From contig CASEIL010000003.1 of the NCBI GenBank assembly GCA_949288065.1, forward strand, positions 62,001 through 126,000: a stretch of DNA of 64,000 nucleotides, in the 5' to 3' direction. The notes below the pieces were generated by a model. The model saw nothing but the letters and a program-made list of their open reading frames with translations. It was not told where the DNA came from and did no database searches. The position numbers and the translations under genes are program-made. The stretch is from an uncultured Phascolarctobacterium sp. (GTDB lineage: Bacteria; Bacillota; Negativicutes; Acidaminococcales; Acidaminococcaceae). Numbering within the stretch: the stretch's first letter is position 1; every line of letters starts with the position of its first letter. Shown piece by piece: positions 16,100 through 24,928 of the stretch.

Positions 16100-16561
16100 A
16101 TGAAGAAAATATTGCTGCTTTTAGGCCTTGCCGCTGCGCTGGGGCTTACTGCCTGCGGCGGCACGCAGGATACGCAGGCCGCACCGGCACAGCCAAACGC
16201 CGCACAATACAAGGCCGTGCTGAACGTAGCCGGGCACAAACTGCCGGTGACGCTGCGCAGCGAGCCGAGCGCCGCCGATTTATACAGCCGCCTGCCCGTA
16301 ACGCTGGAGTTTGAAGATTTTGCCAATATGGAAAAGATTGCTTACCTTGACAATCGTCTTAACGAAAATGGCCAGCACGTTGGCTGCCACCCGCTGGCAG
16401 GCGATTTATGCGTGTATCAGCCGTGGGGCAATTTAAGCATTTTTTACAAGGATTTTAAAGACGACCCCAACCTCATCCCCATCGGCAGGCTGGAAAGCGG
16501 GCTGGAAATTATTAAAGCCCAAAGCGGCAATTTTACCGCAACCTTAGAGAAGGCTGAATAA
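16100..16561 (+). CDS. cyclophilin-like fold lipoprotein
   Basis: 153-residue lipoprotein: signal peptide ending in the lipobox LTAC (Cys 19), a short Ala/Gln linker, then a cyclophilin-like domain (LPVTLRSEPSAADLYSRLP, PLAGDLCVYQPWGNLSIFY) as in the small cyclophil_like family. Family members often sit near aldo/keto reductases and hydrolases in anaerobes; their biochemical role is not established. It is the first of three exported-protein genes spaced by 11-15 bp, hence an operon. Confidence 0.75.
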   Translation: MKKILLLLGLAAALGLTACGGTQDTQAAPAQPNAAQYKAVLNVAGHKLPVTLRSEPSAADLYSRLPVTLEFEDFANMEKIAYLDNRLNENGQHVGCHPLAGDLCVYQPWGNLSIFYKDFKDDPNLIPIGRLESGLEIIKAQSGNFTATLEKAE

Positions 16562-16572
16562 AGGAGGCACCA

Positions 16573-17265
16573 ATGAAAAACTTCTTTTTAACCGCCCTGC
16601 TGTTAATTTTGGGCTTGCAGGCGCTGCCAGCGCACGCCGCAGAAGCGCAGCCCTTTGTGCGCTGGTCTGTTTACGCTGCGGAAGCAGAAAACACGCCCGC
16701 ACTTTTTAAAGCCGTAACCGCCTACAACGCCGCTTTGCAGCAAAGCGAGAGCGTGCTTGCCGTATACGGCGGTGAGGACGAAAACGGCGTTATGCGCTAT
16801 TTGGAAATTTATAAAGACGAAGCCGCCTGCACCGAATTGCAAAACAGCGGCAAAATAAAATCCGCCCGGGCAGAAATTAAACAGCTTGCCGCTAAAACCG
16901 GCATTTTAAACACCGAAGCCTTTTTGCTGCAAAGCAAAATTAGCGGCACTGCCGATAAACCCCGCATGGCAAGGCTTGTTATCGACCCGGCGCAGCTGGA
17001 CGACTACAAAAAGGTGCTGGCTAAGGAAATGCACGCTTCCGTAGCTAACGAGCCCGGCGTGCTGGCGCTTTTGGCAACTACCGAAGCTGATAACCCCAAC
17101 GTCTTTCACCTGCTGGAGCTGTACGCCGACGACGCTGCCTACAAAGCGCACATTGCAGGCCCATACTTTCAGGAATACAACAACGCCGTGCAAAGCATGG
17201 TAACGGGCAAAACCCTCATCGTCAACAAGCCGCAGGATATCGCTCTCAGCGGCGCCAAATTTTAA
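16573..17265 (+). CDS. exported protein with two ABM-like (dimeric alpha/beta barrel) domains
   Basis: 230 residues with a cleavable signal peptide (FFLTALLLILGLQALPAHA). Two repeats follow, each resembling an antibiotic-biosynthesis-monooxygenase (ABM/YgiN) domain. The second is clearer: MARLVIDPAQLDDYKK, then FHLLELYADDAAYKAHIAG and PYFQEYNN. ABM domains are usually single and cytoplasmic, so a tandem, secreted form is unusual. The cofactor-free oxygenase reaction of some members is not assumed in an anaerobe. Operon partner of the lipoprotein and hydrolase genes. Confidence 0.7.
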   Translation: MKNFFLTALLLILGLQALPAHAAEAQPFVRWSVYAAEAENTPALFKAVTAYNAALQQSESVLAVYGGEDENGVMRYLEIYKDEAACTELQNSGKIKSARAEIKQLAAKTGILNTEAFLLQSKISGTADKPRMARLVIDPAQLDDYKKVLAKEMHASVANEPGVLALLATTEADNPNVFHLLELYADDAAYKAHIAGPYFQEYNNAVQSMVTGKTLIVNKPQDIALSGAKF

Positions 17266-17280
17266 CAGGCAGGTGATTTT

Positions 17281-18282
17281 ATGAAAAAACTTCTTGCTTT
17301 CCTGCTCGTTTTATTTAACTTCACTGCCACGGCGCTGGCGGCGGATATACCCTATCTTGACCGCGTGCACCCGGATTACCGCGCGGCAGCGCAGGGCTTT
17401 ATTTTTAACTACACCAGCGACGCCGGCCTTGCTAACGCAACCGCCATGCAAGAGACCACAGCGCAGGGGCGCGAAACTGTTATTGTCCCCGCCCAGGGCG
17501 GCGAACCTGCCGTAACGCTGTATGTTTACCGACCGGCGGGCAGTGCTGATAAACCGTTGCCGGTGGTGTACTACTCCCACGGCGGCGGCTACCTGTTCCG
17601 CAAAGCGCTGGATTACACCGCACGCTTTCAAAACCTTGCCGATAACACCGACGCAGCCGTGATTACTGTTGATTACCGCCTTTCCACCGAAGCACCCTTC
17701 CCCGCAGCGCTTACAGATGCTTATAACGGCCTTTTATACATTAAGCAAAACGCCCACAGCCTCGGGCTTGACGGCGATAACATCATCCTCATGGGCGACA
17801 GTGCAGGCGGCGGGCTTTCGGCAAGCCTTGCGCTTTACAACCGCGATAACGCCAACATCCTCCTGAAGGGGCAGGTTTTAATTTACCCGATGCTGGATTA
17901 CCGCACCGGCACGGCGGAATCGCCTTACAGCGATGAATACACCGGGCATATTTGCTGGCCGCGCGCCACCAATGCCTTTGCGTGGCAAAAGCTGCGCGGC
18001 GATGCTGAAATTACCGGCAAAATGCTGCCGTATTTTAGCCCCGCCATGGAGGAGGATTTATCCAACCTGCCGCCCGCGCTGATTTATGTGGGCAGCCTTG
18101 ATTTGTTTGCCAACGAGGACCTTGCCTACGCCAACAAGCTAGTGGAGGACGGCAACGCTGCCACGCTGTACCTTGTGCCCGGCCTGTACCACGCCTTTGA
18201 GCTGGCCAACCCCAACGCCCGGCCCACGCACGACTTTTGGCAGCGAATTTACAGCTACACCAAAGCACAGCTGGCGGAGTAA
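17281..18282 (+). CDS. exported alpha/beta hydrolase (HSL/GDXG esterase type)
   Basis: 333 residues with a signal peptide (LLAFLLVLFNFTATALA). The oxyanion motif HGGGYLF and nucleophile motif GDSAGGGLSA mark the hormone-sensitive-lipase-like esterase group; the catalytic Asp is probably in VGSLDLFAN and the His in LYHAFE. It hydrolyses esters outside the cytoplasmic membrane, substrate unknown. It is the last gene of the three-gene exported operon, followed by a strong terminator. Confidence 0.88.
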   Translation: MKKLLAFLLVLFNFTATALAADIPYLDRVHPDYRAAAQGFIFNYTSDAGLANATAMQETTAQGRETVIVPAQGGEPAVTLYVYRPAGSADKPLPVVYYSHGGGYLFRKALDYTARFQNLADNTDAAVITVDYRLSTEAPFPAALTDAYNGLLYIKQNAHSLGLDGDNIILMGDSAGGGLSASLALYNRDNANILLKGQVLIYPMLDYRTGTAESPYSDEYTGHICWPRATNAFAWQKLRGDAEITGKMLPYFSPAMEEDLSNLPPALIYVGSLDLFANEDLAYANKLVEDGNAATLYLVPGLYHAFELANPNARPTHDFWQRIYSYTKAQLAE

Positions 18283-18300
18283 AACGAAATAGCGAAAACC

Positions 18301-18332
18301 AAAAAAGCAGGCCCATAAAGGTCTGCTTTTTT
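18301..18332 (+). terminator. hairpin terminator
   Basis: AAAAAAGCAGGCC pairs with GGTCTGCTTTTTT (one G-U) across a 6-nt loop, ending in six T. Confidence 0.85.
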
Positions 18333-18415
18333 ATATTGTAAAAAATTGTAAATTGCCTGCCATAGTGCTAAACTTAAGGTAACTACAAACAACCCATAAA
18401 CGAGGGGGCGAAAAT

Positions 18416-20101
18416 ATGGGACGTTTTTTTAGTGACAAAGTAGAACAGGCTTTGCAGTGCATTTATTATAACCTCGCCGCCGGGCGCGGGCAGGAGGGCT
18501 TTAAGCTGCTAAAAGAAGCCTGCGCCGAGGACGACGCCGATGCTTACTGCCTGCTTGCGCGCTGCCTGTATGGTTCGCAATACACCTGGGTTGGGCACGG
18601 CTTCCCTGTTGACGAGGAGGAAGGCGACCGCCTGATGCGCGCGGCTGTACTGCACGGCAGCGCCATCGGCATGCTTATTGCCATGCGCTGCGGCGTGATG
18701 GATGACGAACTTAAAGAGGCTATGCCCTTTGAAAGCCTTGAGGATGCCTTTGAGCTTGTGCTGGCAGAAGCCAAGCGCGGCGACGCTTTTTGCCAGATGC
18801 TTATCGGCAACGTATATTACTGGTGCGATTTTCTTGACATAAAAGAATTAGACAGTGACAATTTTGAAAGCGACGACGAATTCCGCGCTTATGCGCGCGA
18901 AAATATTTTAAAATGCGAAGACTGGTATACCAAAGCGCTCGACGGCGGCGTGGCAACCGCAGGCGCTAACCTTTACCTGCTGTATCGGGACGGCAAATAT
19001 GATTTAATTGCGCCGCAGCCGGAAAAAGCCCGCGAGCTGAACCGCCGCTATGCCGCCAGGGGCTACCCCAACTACCAATACCTGTACGCCTGCGATTTAT
19101 ACGACGACGGTAAACTGGACGAAGCCTTTGAGCTGTTCCGCAAGGCGGCTGCCGCCGGAGAACCGCGCGCCTACTTTTTTGCAGGCTGGTCGTACGAACT
19201 GGGCAACGGCGTAAAGCAGGATTACGCCCGCGCCGCTGAATTTTATAAAAAAGGCATCGCCGCCAACCTTGAAAGGAAAGAAGGCCTGTACAACCAGCTC
19301 GGCGCGCTGTATTTTAACGGCAACGGTGTGGAACAGGATTACAACGAAGCCTTTCGGCTGATTAAAATGGCGGACGACTGCGGCACCACCGGCAACTGGG
19401 GCGCTTATTACCTTGGCTACTGCTATGCCTACGGGCGCGGCACCGAAACAGATTTTACCATGGCGCGCAAATATCTGGAAAGCATCGACTGGGACTGCCC
19501 CGACGCCTTTTTCCTGTTAGGCTGGCTGTACTGTAACGGCGAAGGCGGCCCGGAGGATATTGAAAAGGGCATTGAATATCTGCACAAAGCAGGCGATTGC
19601 CCCGAGGTGCGCGAGGAATTAAGCCACTATAAAAAGAACCTGTTTGGCAAATGGGTGCGCCGCGACGCCTTCGGCAGTTCGTTTAAGGGCATGTTCTCGT
19701 TTCTGTCGGCTAAAAAACCGGAGGCGCCCAGGCTGCCGCAGCCCCATGCGGACTGGCACTGGACGCTGAAAACCGGCGATACGGTAATCCCCAATCCAAC
19801 CCCGCGGCAAATTAAAGATATTCTCTACGCCCTTACGCCAAACCCGGACAGCTTTGTTATTTTAGAGCAGCTGAACCCCGTGAATAAAAATGACTATTGG
19901 TTTCTTCAGTGCGCTATTGCCATCAAGGGCGAGCTTAAAGGGCAGTATGTGGCTGAAATAGGTTTTACAAAGTCCGACTACACGCCGCAGCTGTGGCAGC
20001 GCGCCTTTAAAGACGTACAAAGCGTTGCCGAATATTTTTACGCCGCCTACCACCGCCGCAAACCGCTTGATTTTACAGGCTTTACCGAAGCCGAGCTATA
20101 A
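18416..20101 (+). CDS. Sel1-repeat (TPR-like) protein
   Basis: 561-residue protein without signal peptide or transmembrane segment. Between about residues 190 and 400 it has several Sel1-like repeats, for example AYFFAGWSYELGNGVKQDYA, YNQLGALYFNGNGVEQDY, YYLGYCYAYGRGTETDF and FFLLGWLYCNGEGGPEDI. These form alpha-solenoid protein-protein interaction surfaces. The C-terminal 130 residues are non-repetitive and unrecognised. GAGGGGG precedes the start. It is monocistronic, and its role is unknown. Confidence 0.85.
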   Translation: MGRFFSDKVEQALQCIYYNLAAGRGQEGFKLLKEACAEDDADAYCLLARCLYGSQYTWVGHGFPVDEEEGDRLMRAAVLHGSAIGMLIAMRCGVMDDELKEAMPFESLEDAFELVLAEAKRGDAFCQMLIGNVYYWCDFLDIKELDSDNFESDDEFRAYARENILKCEDWYTKALDGGVATAGANLYLLYRDGKYDLIAPQPEKARELNRRYAARGYPNYQYLYACDLYDDGKLDEAFELFRKAAAAGEPRAYFFAGWSYELGNGVKQDYARAAEFYKKGIAANLERKEGLYNQLGALYFNGNGVEQDYNEAFRLIKMADDCGTTGNWGAYYLGYCYAYGRGTETDFTMARKYLESIDWDCPDAFFLLGWLYCNGEGGPEDIEKGIEYLHKAGDCPEVREELSHYKKNLFGKWVRRDAFGSSFKGMFSFLSAKKPEAPRLPQPHADWHWTLKTGDTVIPNPTPRQIKDILYALTPNPDSFVILEQLNPVNKNDYWFLQCAIAIKGELKGQYVAEIGFTKSDYTPQLWQRAFKDVQSVAEYFYAAYHRRKPLDFTGFTEAEL

Positions 20102-20159
20102 AAAAGCACTTAACCTTACGGAAAAGTGCCATAAAAATAAATATTCTTTTAAACTTTCT

Positions 20160-20187
20160 GCCGTCCCATGCAGCGGGCGGCTTTTTT
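20160..20187 (+). terminator. hairpin terminator of the Sel1 gene
   Basis: GCCGTCC/GGGCGGC stem followed by six T. A weaker GCACTT/AAGTGC hairpin lies just upstream at 20106-20129. Confidence 0.75.
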
Positions 20188-20228
20188 ATTGCCAAAATGC
20201 AGGCGCAGCTTTAAACCTGTATAACCCG

Positions 20229-21122
20229 CTATATTTCATCTCCGGCCATGCCTGCGGCGTATGCCCGCACGTCTTTAATAAACTCCTCCACCGCCGGCGT
20301 CAGCCGCTGGCTCTTTTTCCACGCCAGCACGGTGCCGGTTTTCAGCGGCGGCGCAAACGGCACAAAGCGCAAATCGTCAAAAATACGGCTTTCAATGTCA
20401 AAGCTCAGCGCCGCACCAACCCCGCTGCGCACCATAATGGCGGCGTTTAAAATCAGCGTGTAAACGGCGGCAATTTCCATTTTGTCGTAATAGCTGCCAA
20501 ACCAGTTCACCAGCTCGTTCTGCACCTGCTCGCGCTTAACGGTTAATAGCGGCACGCCCACCAAATCCTGCGGGCGCACGGCAGCCTTAGCCGCCAGCGG
20601 CGAATCCTCCCGCACCAGCACGCCCCACTCCTCACGCTTCGGCATACGGATAAATTCGTATTTGGCAATGTCCACCGGCTCGGTTAACAGCCCCATATCC
20701 AACAGCCCGTTTTCAATGCGGTCTTTAATGTCATCCGCAATGGCGGTATAAACATTAAACCGCACCAGCGGATATTTTTTACGGAACGCCGCCATAACCT
20801 CCGCCAGCACCGACATATTCTGCGTTTCGCCGCAGCCGACGGCAATTTCGCCCATCAGGCTGCCCTCGCGGCGCGATACCTCACGCTCGGTGCGCTCGGC
20901 AAGCTCGGTTATTTCCTGCGCGCGGCGCTTTAAAAGCAGGCCCTCGTCCGTTAAGCTGATGCGGTGGCTGGTGCGGTAAAACAGTTTTACGCCCAGCTCT
21001 TCTTCCAGCTGCATCAGCTGACGGCTTAATGTTGGCTGCGTAACGTGCAGCAAATTGGCGGCCCGCGTAATGTTTTCCTCGCGTGCTACCATTAAAAAGT
21101 ATTTTAAAATGCGTAATTCCAC
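20229..21122 (-). CDS. LysR-family transcriptional regulator
   Basis: About 297 residues. The N-terminal helix-turn-helix is clear: LRILKYFLMVAREENITRA, then LHVTQPTLSRQLMQLEEELG. The ligand domain follows from residue 90 (GEIAVGCGETQNM). No ATG is available; GTG 21122 gives the usual MELRILKYF beginning, while GTG 21131 is also possible. It lies downstream of the ECF operon on the same strand but is separated from it by a terminator, so it is probably separately expressed. Its targets are unknown. Confidence 0.87.
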   Translation of the reverse strand: MELRILKYFLMVAREENITRAANLLHVTQPTLSRQLMQLEEELGVKLFYRTSHRISLTDEGLLLKRRAQEITELAERTEREVSRREGSLMGEIAVGCGETQNMSVLAEVMAAFRKKYPLVRFNVYTAIADDIKDRIENGLLDMGLLTEPVDIAKYEFIRMPKREEWGVLVREDSPLAAKAAVRPQDLVGVPLLTVKREQVQNELVNWFGSYYDKMEIAAVYTLILNAAIMVRSGVGAALSFDIESRIFDDLRFVPFAPPLKTGTVLAWKKSQRLTPAVEEFIKDVRAYAAGMAGDEI

Positions 21123-21210
21123 CTGCCCCACCTGCCTTTGCCATACTTATACTTTTATTGTAAATAAATCCGCGCCCGCGCGCAAGGCTAAAACTACTCC
21201 AACGTAAATA

Positions 21211-21246
21211 AAAAATCAGCCTCAAGGCCAAAGCCCCGGGGCTGAT
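21211..21246 (-). terminator. terminator of the ECF transporter operon
   Basis: ATCAGCC (21215-21221) pairs with GGCTGAT (21240-21246), with an inner GGC/GCC; followed on the minus strand by a T run. Confidence 0.75.
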
Positions 21247-21252
21247 AAATTT

Positions 21253-21933
21253 TTACATTAACGCCGGTACATATTCCTGCCAGAAGGGGTAACTGCTAAG
21301 CACAACCACTGCCAGCAAAACTACATAATCCGCCAGAGCAAGCTTTTGCTGCGGCATGTTTTTGTAGGTGTTAGCGCCGAAGCCTTTCAGCTCCATGCTC
21401 AGCGCCAGCGTTTCGCTTTTGGCTACCGCGCGCATAACCAGCGGACGGATAACCACAACGTAGGACATAAGCCTTTTTATCGCATTGCCGCGGTTGGAAT
21501 AGCCACGGCAGCTTTGCGCATCAAGCGTAATCGTGCTGTCCGCCAAAAAGTTCGGCACAAAGCGCAGCGCCGTTGTCAGCATAAAGGCATATTCGCACGG
21601 CAGGTGGAATTTTGTTACCAAAGCCTGCGCAATGTCCTGTATGCGCGTCGCTGCCAGCATGCACAAAAACGCCATCGTCATCACCAGCATGCGCAGGCCT
21701 CCCACCAGTGCAATTTCCAGCGGAGAACCAAAGAGCAGCTGCAATAAAACCATCATGCCCGTAAACACCGCCAGCCCGCCGATAGCCGCCATCGTCATAC
21801 GGTCGTGCTTAATGGAAAGGAGCAGCGCCAGCTCCAGCACCAAAATGGTGGCCACAGCCATTACCGGCAAAATAAACACCCACGCCGTTACGGCAATGGT
21901 TACAATTATCTGTGTAAAAGCCGAAATCCTCAT
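21253..21933 (-). CDS. ecfT: ECF transporter transmembrane component (EcfT)
   Basis: 226-residue membrane component that couples two ATPases to the substrate-binding S protein. Five or six hydrophobic segments are visible, and the coupling-helix motifs occur in the C-terminal half: SCRGYSNRGN, then VAKSETLALSMELKGFG, the Ala-Arg-Gly type signature region of EcfT. Last gene of a four-gene operon, overlapping the upstream ATPase gene by 4 bp. Confidence 0.85.
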   Translation of the reverse strand: MRISAFTQIIVTIAVTAWVFILPVMAVATILVLELALLLSIKHDRMTMAAIGGLAVFTGMMVLLQLLFGSPLEIALVGGLRMLVMTMAFLCMLAATRIQDIAQALVTKFHLPCEYAFMLTTALRFVPNFLADSTITLDAQSCRGYSNRGNAIKRLMSYVVVIRPLVMRAVAKSETLALSMELKGFGANTYKNMPQQKLALADYVVLLAVVVLSSYPFWQEYVPALM

Positions 21934-22739
21934 TCCTGCTGCGCCCCTTTCAGTGTAATTTTATTGCAAAAATCCTCCGGGCTCAGCGCCGTAAAGCCCA
22001 GCGCGTTGCCCAGCGCCGACGCCGTCGGGTAACGCAGCCCCCAGCGCTCCACGTTCAGGCTGCCGTCAAACAATTTGGCAGGCGTGCCGTCAAACACCAA
22101 ATTGCCGTTGTGCAGCACAATGCAGCGTTTGGCATAGCGGCGCACCGTGTCCATATCGTGCGAGATTAAAACTACCGTAATGCCGTTTTCCTCGTTCAGC
22201 GCCTTCAAATAACTCATCATGCGCTCTTTTTCCACCGCGTCCTGTCCGTTAGTTATCTCGTCCAAAATCAGCGTGCGCGGGTTCAGCGCCAGCGCCGCCG
22301 CCACGCCCAAACGGCGCTTCTGCCCAAACGATAGCAAACGCGGGTAAGCGCCTGCCAGTTCCGTCAGCCCCGTGGCTGCCAGCGCCTGCTCAACCTGCTC
22401 TTTAATTTTAGCCTCGCTCAGCTTTTTGGCGCGCGGCCCATAAGCCACCTCGTCAAAAACCGTGTCCTCCAAAATCTGCAAATCCGGGTTTTGGAACACA
22501 TAGCCAATCTTATCCGCCAAATCGGCAGGCTCCAGCTTTTCAATGTCCGTGCCGTCCACCAGCACCTTGCCGCTGCGCGGGTGAATCAGCGCCATAAACA
22601 GGCGGCTCAGCGTTGTTTTGCCGCTGCCGTTGTGACCCAAAAGCGCCACAAACTCGCCGCTTTCAATCGTCACATCAATATCGTTCAGCACCGGCTGCCC
22701 GCGCAAATACGCAAAGTTAACCTCTTTTGCCTCCAGCAT
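21930..22739 (-). CDS. ECF transporter ATPase (EcfA, second copy)
   Basis: 269-residue ABC ATPase. Walker A GHNGSGKTT near residue 35, Q-loop VFQNPDLQI, signature LLSFGQKRRLGVA (a variant of LSGGQ, with LSFGQ), Walker B TLILDEITNGQD and H-loop ISHD are all present. The LSFGQ signature differs from its partner's LSGGQ, giving an asymmetric heterodimer. It abuts the upstream ATPase gene by one base and overlaps ecfT. Confidence 0.9.
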   Translation of the reverse strand: MLEAKEVNFAYLRGQPVLNDIDVTIESGEFVALLGHNGSGKTTLSRLFMALIHPRSGKVLVDGTDIEKLEPADLADKIGYVFQNPDLQILEDTVFDEVAYGPRAKKLSEAKIKEQVEQALAATGLTELAGAYPRLLSFGQKRRLGVAAALALNPRTLILDEITNGQDAVEKERMMSYLKALNEENGITVVLISHDMDTVRRYAKRCIVLHNGNLVFDGTPAKLFDGSLNVERWGLRYPTASALGNALGFTALSPEDFCNKITLKGAQQE

Positions 22740-23599
22740 TACGCCTCACCCCCTGTAAAACCCTTCGCCTGTAATTCTGCCGCCGCCTCTTTTTCGGTGC
22801 GCCATGCGCCCAGGCGGATGTTAAACTTCTCCTCAAGCCCCAGCTTGATGCGCCACAACGCAGGCACAAACTGGCGCAGAATCTCGTCCTTATACATTAC
22901 CTCGGCCGCTTTTTCAAACTTATCCGCCGTTACAAGGCGTCCTTTTTTTAGGACAATTAAATCCGTCATATACGGCAGCAAATAGTCGATGCGGTGTTCA
23001 ACCACCACTATCGTCGTTCCGTATTCCTTATGTATTTTGTAAAGCAGCTCGTACAGCGAATTAGCGCCGTCCGGGTCCATCGCTGAAACAGGCTCATCCA
23101 ACACAATAATTTCCGGGTGTACGGCCAGCACCGAGGCCAGCAGCAAACGCTGGCGCTGCCCGCCGCTAAGCTCGTCCAGCTGGTAGCTTTCGCGCCCCGG
23201 CAAACCTACATCCTCCAGCGCCTTACGCGTGCGCTCTGCAACTTCCTCCGGCTTAAAGCCGTGGTTTAAAAGGCTAAAGGCAACCTCCTCGCCCGCGGTG
23301 AGCGAAACAAGCTGGCTTTCGTAATCCTCCAGCATCAACCCCAGGCGCATGGCAATGTCCGATACTTTTTTGCCATTGGTGCTTTCGCCCAGCACAACCA
23401 CGTCGCCGCTGTACGCGCCGCCCATGTAAAACGGCACAATGCCTGCCATCGCCTTGCACAGCGTTGTTTTGCCGCTGCCGCTGGGGCCTGCAATAACGGT
23501 AAAACTGCCCTTTTCAATTTTAAAATCAATATCATGCAGCACAAGCTCTTTCTTTTTATAAGCAAAATAAAAGTTTTTTAACTCTACCACGGTCTCCAT
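22739..23599 (-). CDS. ECF transporter ATPase (EcfA, first copy)
   Basis: 286-residue ABC ATPase, the first of two in the operon. Walker A GPSGSGKTT, Q-loop MLEDYESQL, signature LSGGQRQRLLLAS, Walker B IIVLDEPVSAMDPD and H-loop VEHR are all visible. Together with the second ATPase it energises the ECF module. It shares one base with the S-component stop and one with the next gene, so translation is coupled. Confidence 0.9.
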   Translation of the reverse strand: METVVELKNFYFAYKKKELVLHDIDFKIEKGSFTVIAGPSGSGKTTLCKAMAGIVPFYMGGAYSGDVVVLGESTNGKKVSDIAMRLGLMLEDYESQLVSLTAGEEVAFSLLNHGFKPEEVAERTRKALEDVGLPGRESYQLDELSGGQRQRLLLASVLAVHPEIIVLDEPVSAMDPDGANSLYELLYKIHKEYGTTIVVVEHRIDYLLPYMTDLIVLKKGRLVTADKFEKAAEVMYKDEILRQFVPALWRIKLGLEEKFNIRLGAWRTEKEAAAELQAKGFTGGEA

Positions 23600-24177
23600 C
23601 AGTTATCTTCCTCCTGCACAAAAAACAGCCTGCGCACCGGCCCGTACAGCAAAAACGTAATGCTGCCGTTTAACACGCCGATAACCGCCACCACCGGCAG
23701 CATGGCATACATCCACACGCTTAAGGGCAGCCCCATCACAATCTTTAAAATAAAAGTAAACACGCCGCCGCTCATCAGCGTCGCCGCAAGGCCCGTAATA
23801 AAGGGGCGCAGCTTCCAGTTTTCCAGCTTCACGGCAAGCATGGCCTTAACCAGAAGGCAGCACACAATCGCACCGCACACTTCGCTGGCAAGGTTGCCTA
23901 AGGGAAAGGCCGATTTGGACGACGGCACCAGCGTCAGGCCCGATATAAAGCCAATGCCCAGCGCCTGCGGCAGCGAAGGGTTGGTTAAATTAATAACGAT
24001 GGAATACATTGCAATCGTCCAGTTCGGCGTAACTCCGCCCACGTTAGGGCTAACTGTATGTAAAATTATGCCAATCGCCAAAAGCATCGCCGTAATGGCC
24101 ACCCAGCGGTAGCCCTCCTGCGTCGGCTTAACCACTGTAAGCGTAACTATTTTTTTGCCGTTCTTCAAATCCTCCAT
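23599..24177 (-). CDS. trpP: ECF transporter S component, probable tryptophan-specific (TrpP-like)
   Basis: 192-residue membrane protein with about six hydrophobic segments, the substrate-binding S component. The region ILHTVSPNVGGVTPNW and the Leu/Pro-rich loop followed by SAFPLGNLASEVCGA resemble the tryptophan-type S protein TrpP of Firmicutes. The strongest specificity evidence is the leader: a T-box with a TGG (Trp) specifier. ATG 24177 follows AAGGAG. First gene of the operon S-A-A-T, so all four components are regulated together. The substrate is inferred, not measured. Confidence 0.7.
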   Translation of the reverse strand: MEDLKNGKKIVTLTVVKPTQEGYRWVAITAMLLAIGIILHTVSPNVGGVTPNWTIAMYSIVINLTNPSLPQALGIGFISGLTLVPSSKSAFPLGNLASEVCGAIVCCLLVKAMLAVKLENWKLRPFITGLAATLMSGGVFTFILKIVMGLPLSVWMYAMLPVVAVIGVLNGSITFLLYGPVRRLFFVQEEDN

Positions 24178-24201
24178 GCCAATCACTCCTTGCAAGTAAA
24201 T

Positions 24202-24470
24202 AAAAAAGCCTTCCATCCCCTTGTAGGGACGAAAGGCTGTAAACCTTCGCGGTGCCACCCTGCTTGACTTGTAAAGTCCAACTTTTAGATACGGGCCTTA
24301 GCCGATATCCGCTTTTTGGGTAACGGGCAAAGCACTCCCGGCACTGCTACCCCTCGCGGCTCGCAGCGCGCCTCCGGGGCCCATTCGTTTTAATGCACAC
24401 CGCCGGGCTTGCACCGCCCCCGGCTCGCTATCGGCTGCGTTTTAAAAGTACTCTTCCCCATCACAGGCTA
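24202..24470 (-). promoter_or_regulatory. T-box riboswitch, tryptophan specifier
   Basis: Read on the minus strand: Stem I begins near 24470 with GGGGAAGAGTA and AGCGAGCCGGGG. The specifier loop reads GAATGG at 24386-24381, so the codon is TGG (24383-24381). The conserved antiterminator box AGCAGGGTGGCACCGCG is at 24265-24249. The terminator hairpin is 24238-24207, followed by six T. Uncharged tRNA-Trp should stabilise the antiterminator and switch on the ECF operon. Confidence 0.88.
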
Positions 24471-24489
24471 AATTTTTGTAATTACTAAA

Positions 24490-24518
24490 AGTGTACCATT
24501 AGCACGGGGAGTTGTCAA
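24490..24518 (-). promoter_or_regulatory. promoter of the T-box/ECF operon
   Basis: On the minus strand TTGACA (24518-24513), 17-bp spacer, TACACT (24495-24490). The start would fall about 15 bp before Stem I. Confidence 0.7.
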
Positions 24519-24554
24519 TAAAAACCGTATGTGTAATTCTTAATCGACTTTTTA

Positions 24555-24836
24555 TCACTCAATTTCTACCTCGCTGTCGTCAGGATTTACTTTATCAATA
24601 CCAAATTTTTTCATTACTTCTTCTTCGCTGTATAGCTTTTGGTAAATTGTTTCACGTTTTAAAATTTCTTTATATAATTTCATTTCTTCGTTGTCATCTG
24701 CTTTTAAATCTTCCATTAAATCTTTTACACTTTTAAATTTACGGCTGAGATTCTTTTCTTCCTCAATATTTTTAATTGTTTGCAAAGTTTCATCATTAAA
24801 TTTTCTGTTTTTATCTTTCATTAAAACACTATTCAT
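24555..24836 (-). CDS. small antitoxin-like protein, no partner seen
   Basis: 93-residue highly charged, helical protein without Cys. The stretch FKSVKDLMEDLKAD resembles the linker and toxin-binding region of RelB-like antitoxins, and the acidic tail supports that. No toxin gene lies next to it: upstream is the nrdG terminator, downstream the T-box promoter. GGTAGGTG precedes the start. Either an orphan antitoxin or an unrelated small protein. Confidence 0.5.
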   Translation of the reverse strand: MNSVLMKDKNRKFNDETLQTIKNIEEEKNLSRKFKSVKDLMEDLKADDNEEMKLYKEILKRETIYQKLYSEEEVMKKFGIDKVNPDDSEVEIE

Positions 24837-24883
24837 AAATTTACACCTACCTTTACTTATATTTTAAAACAAATTAGTCAAAA

Positions 24884-24912
24884 ACGCACCCAACTTCAAA
24901 AGCTGAGTGCGT
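24884..24912 (-). terminator. terminator of nrdDG
   Basis: ACGCAC/GTGCGT outer stem with inner AG-CTT pairing; followed by TTTTT on the minus strand. Confidence 0.7.
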
Positions 24913-24928
24913 TAGTTTTATTTCAATA

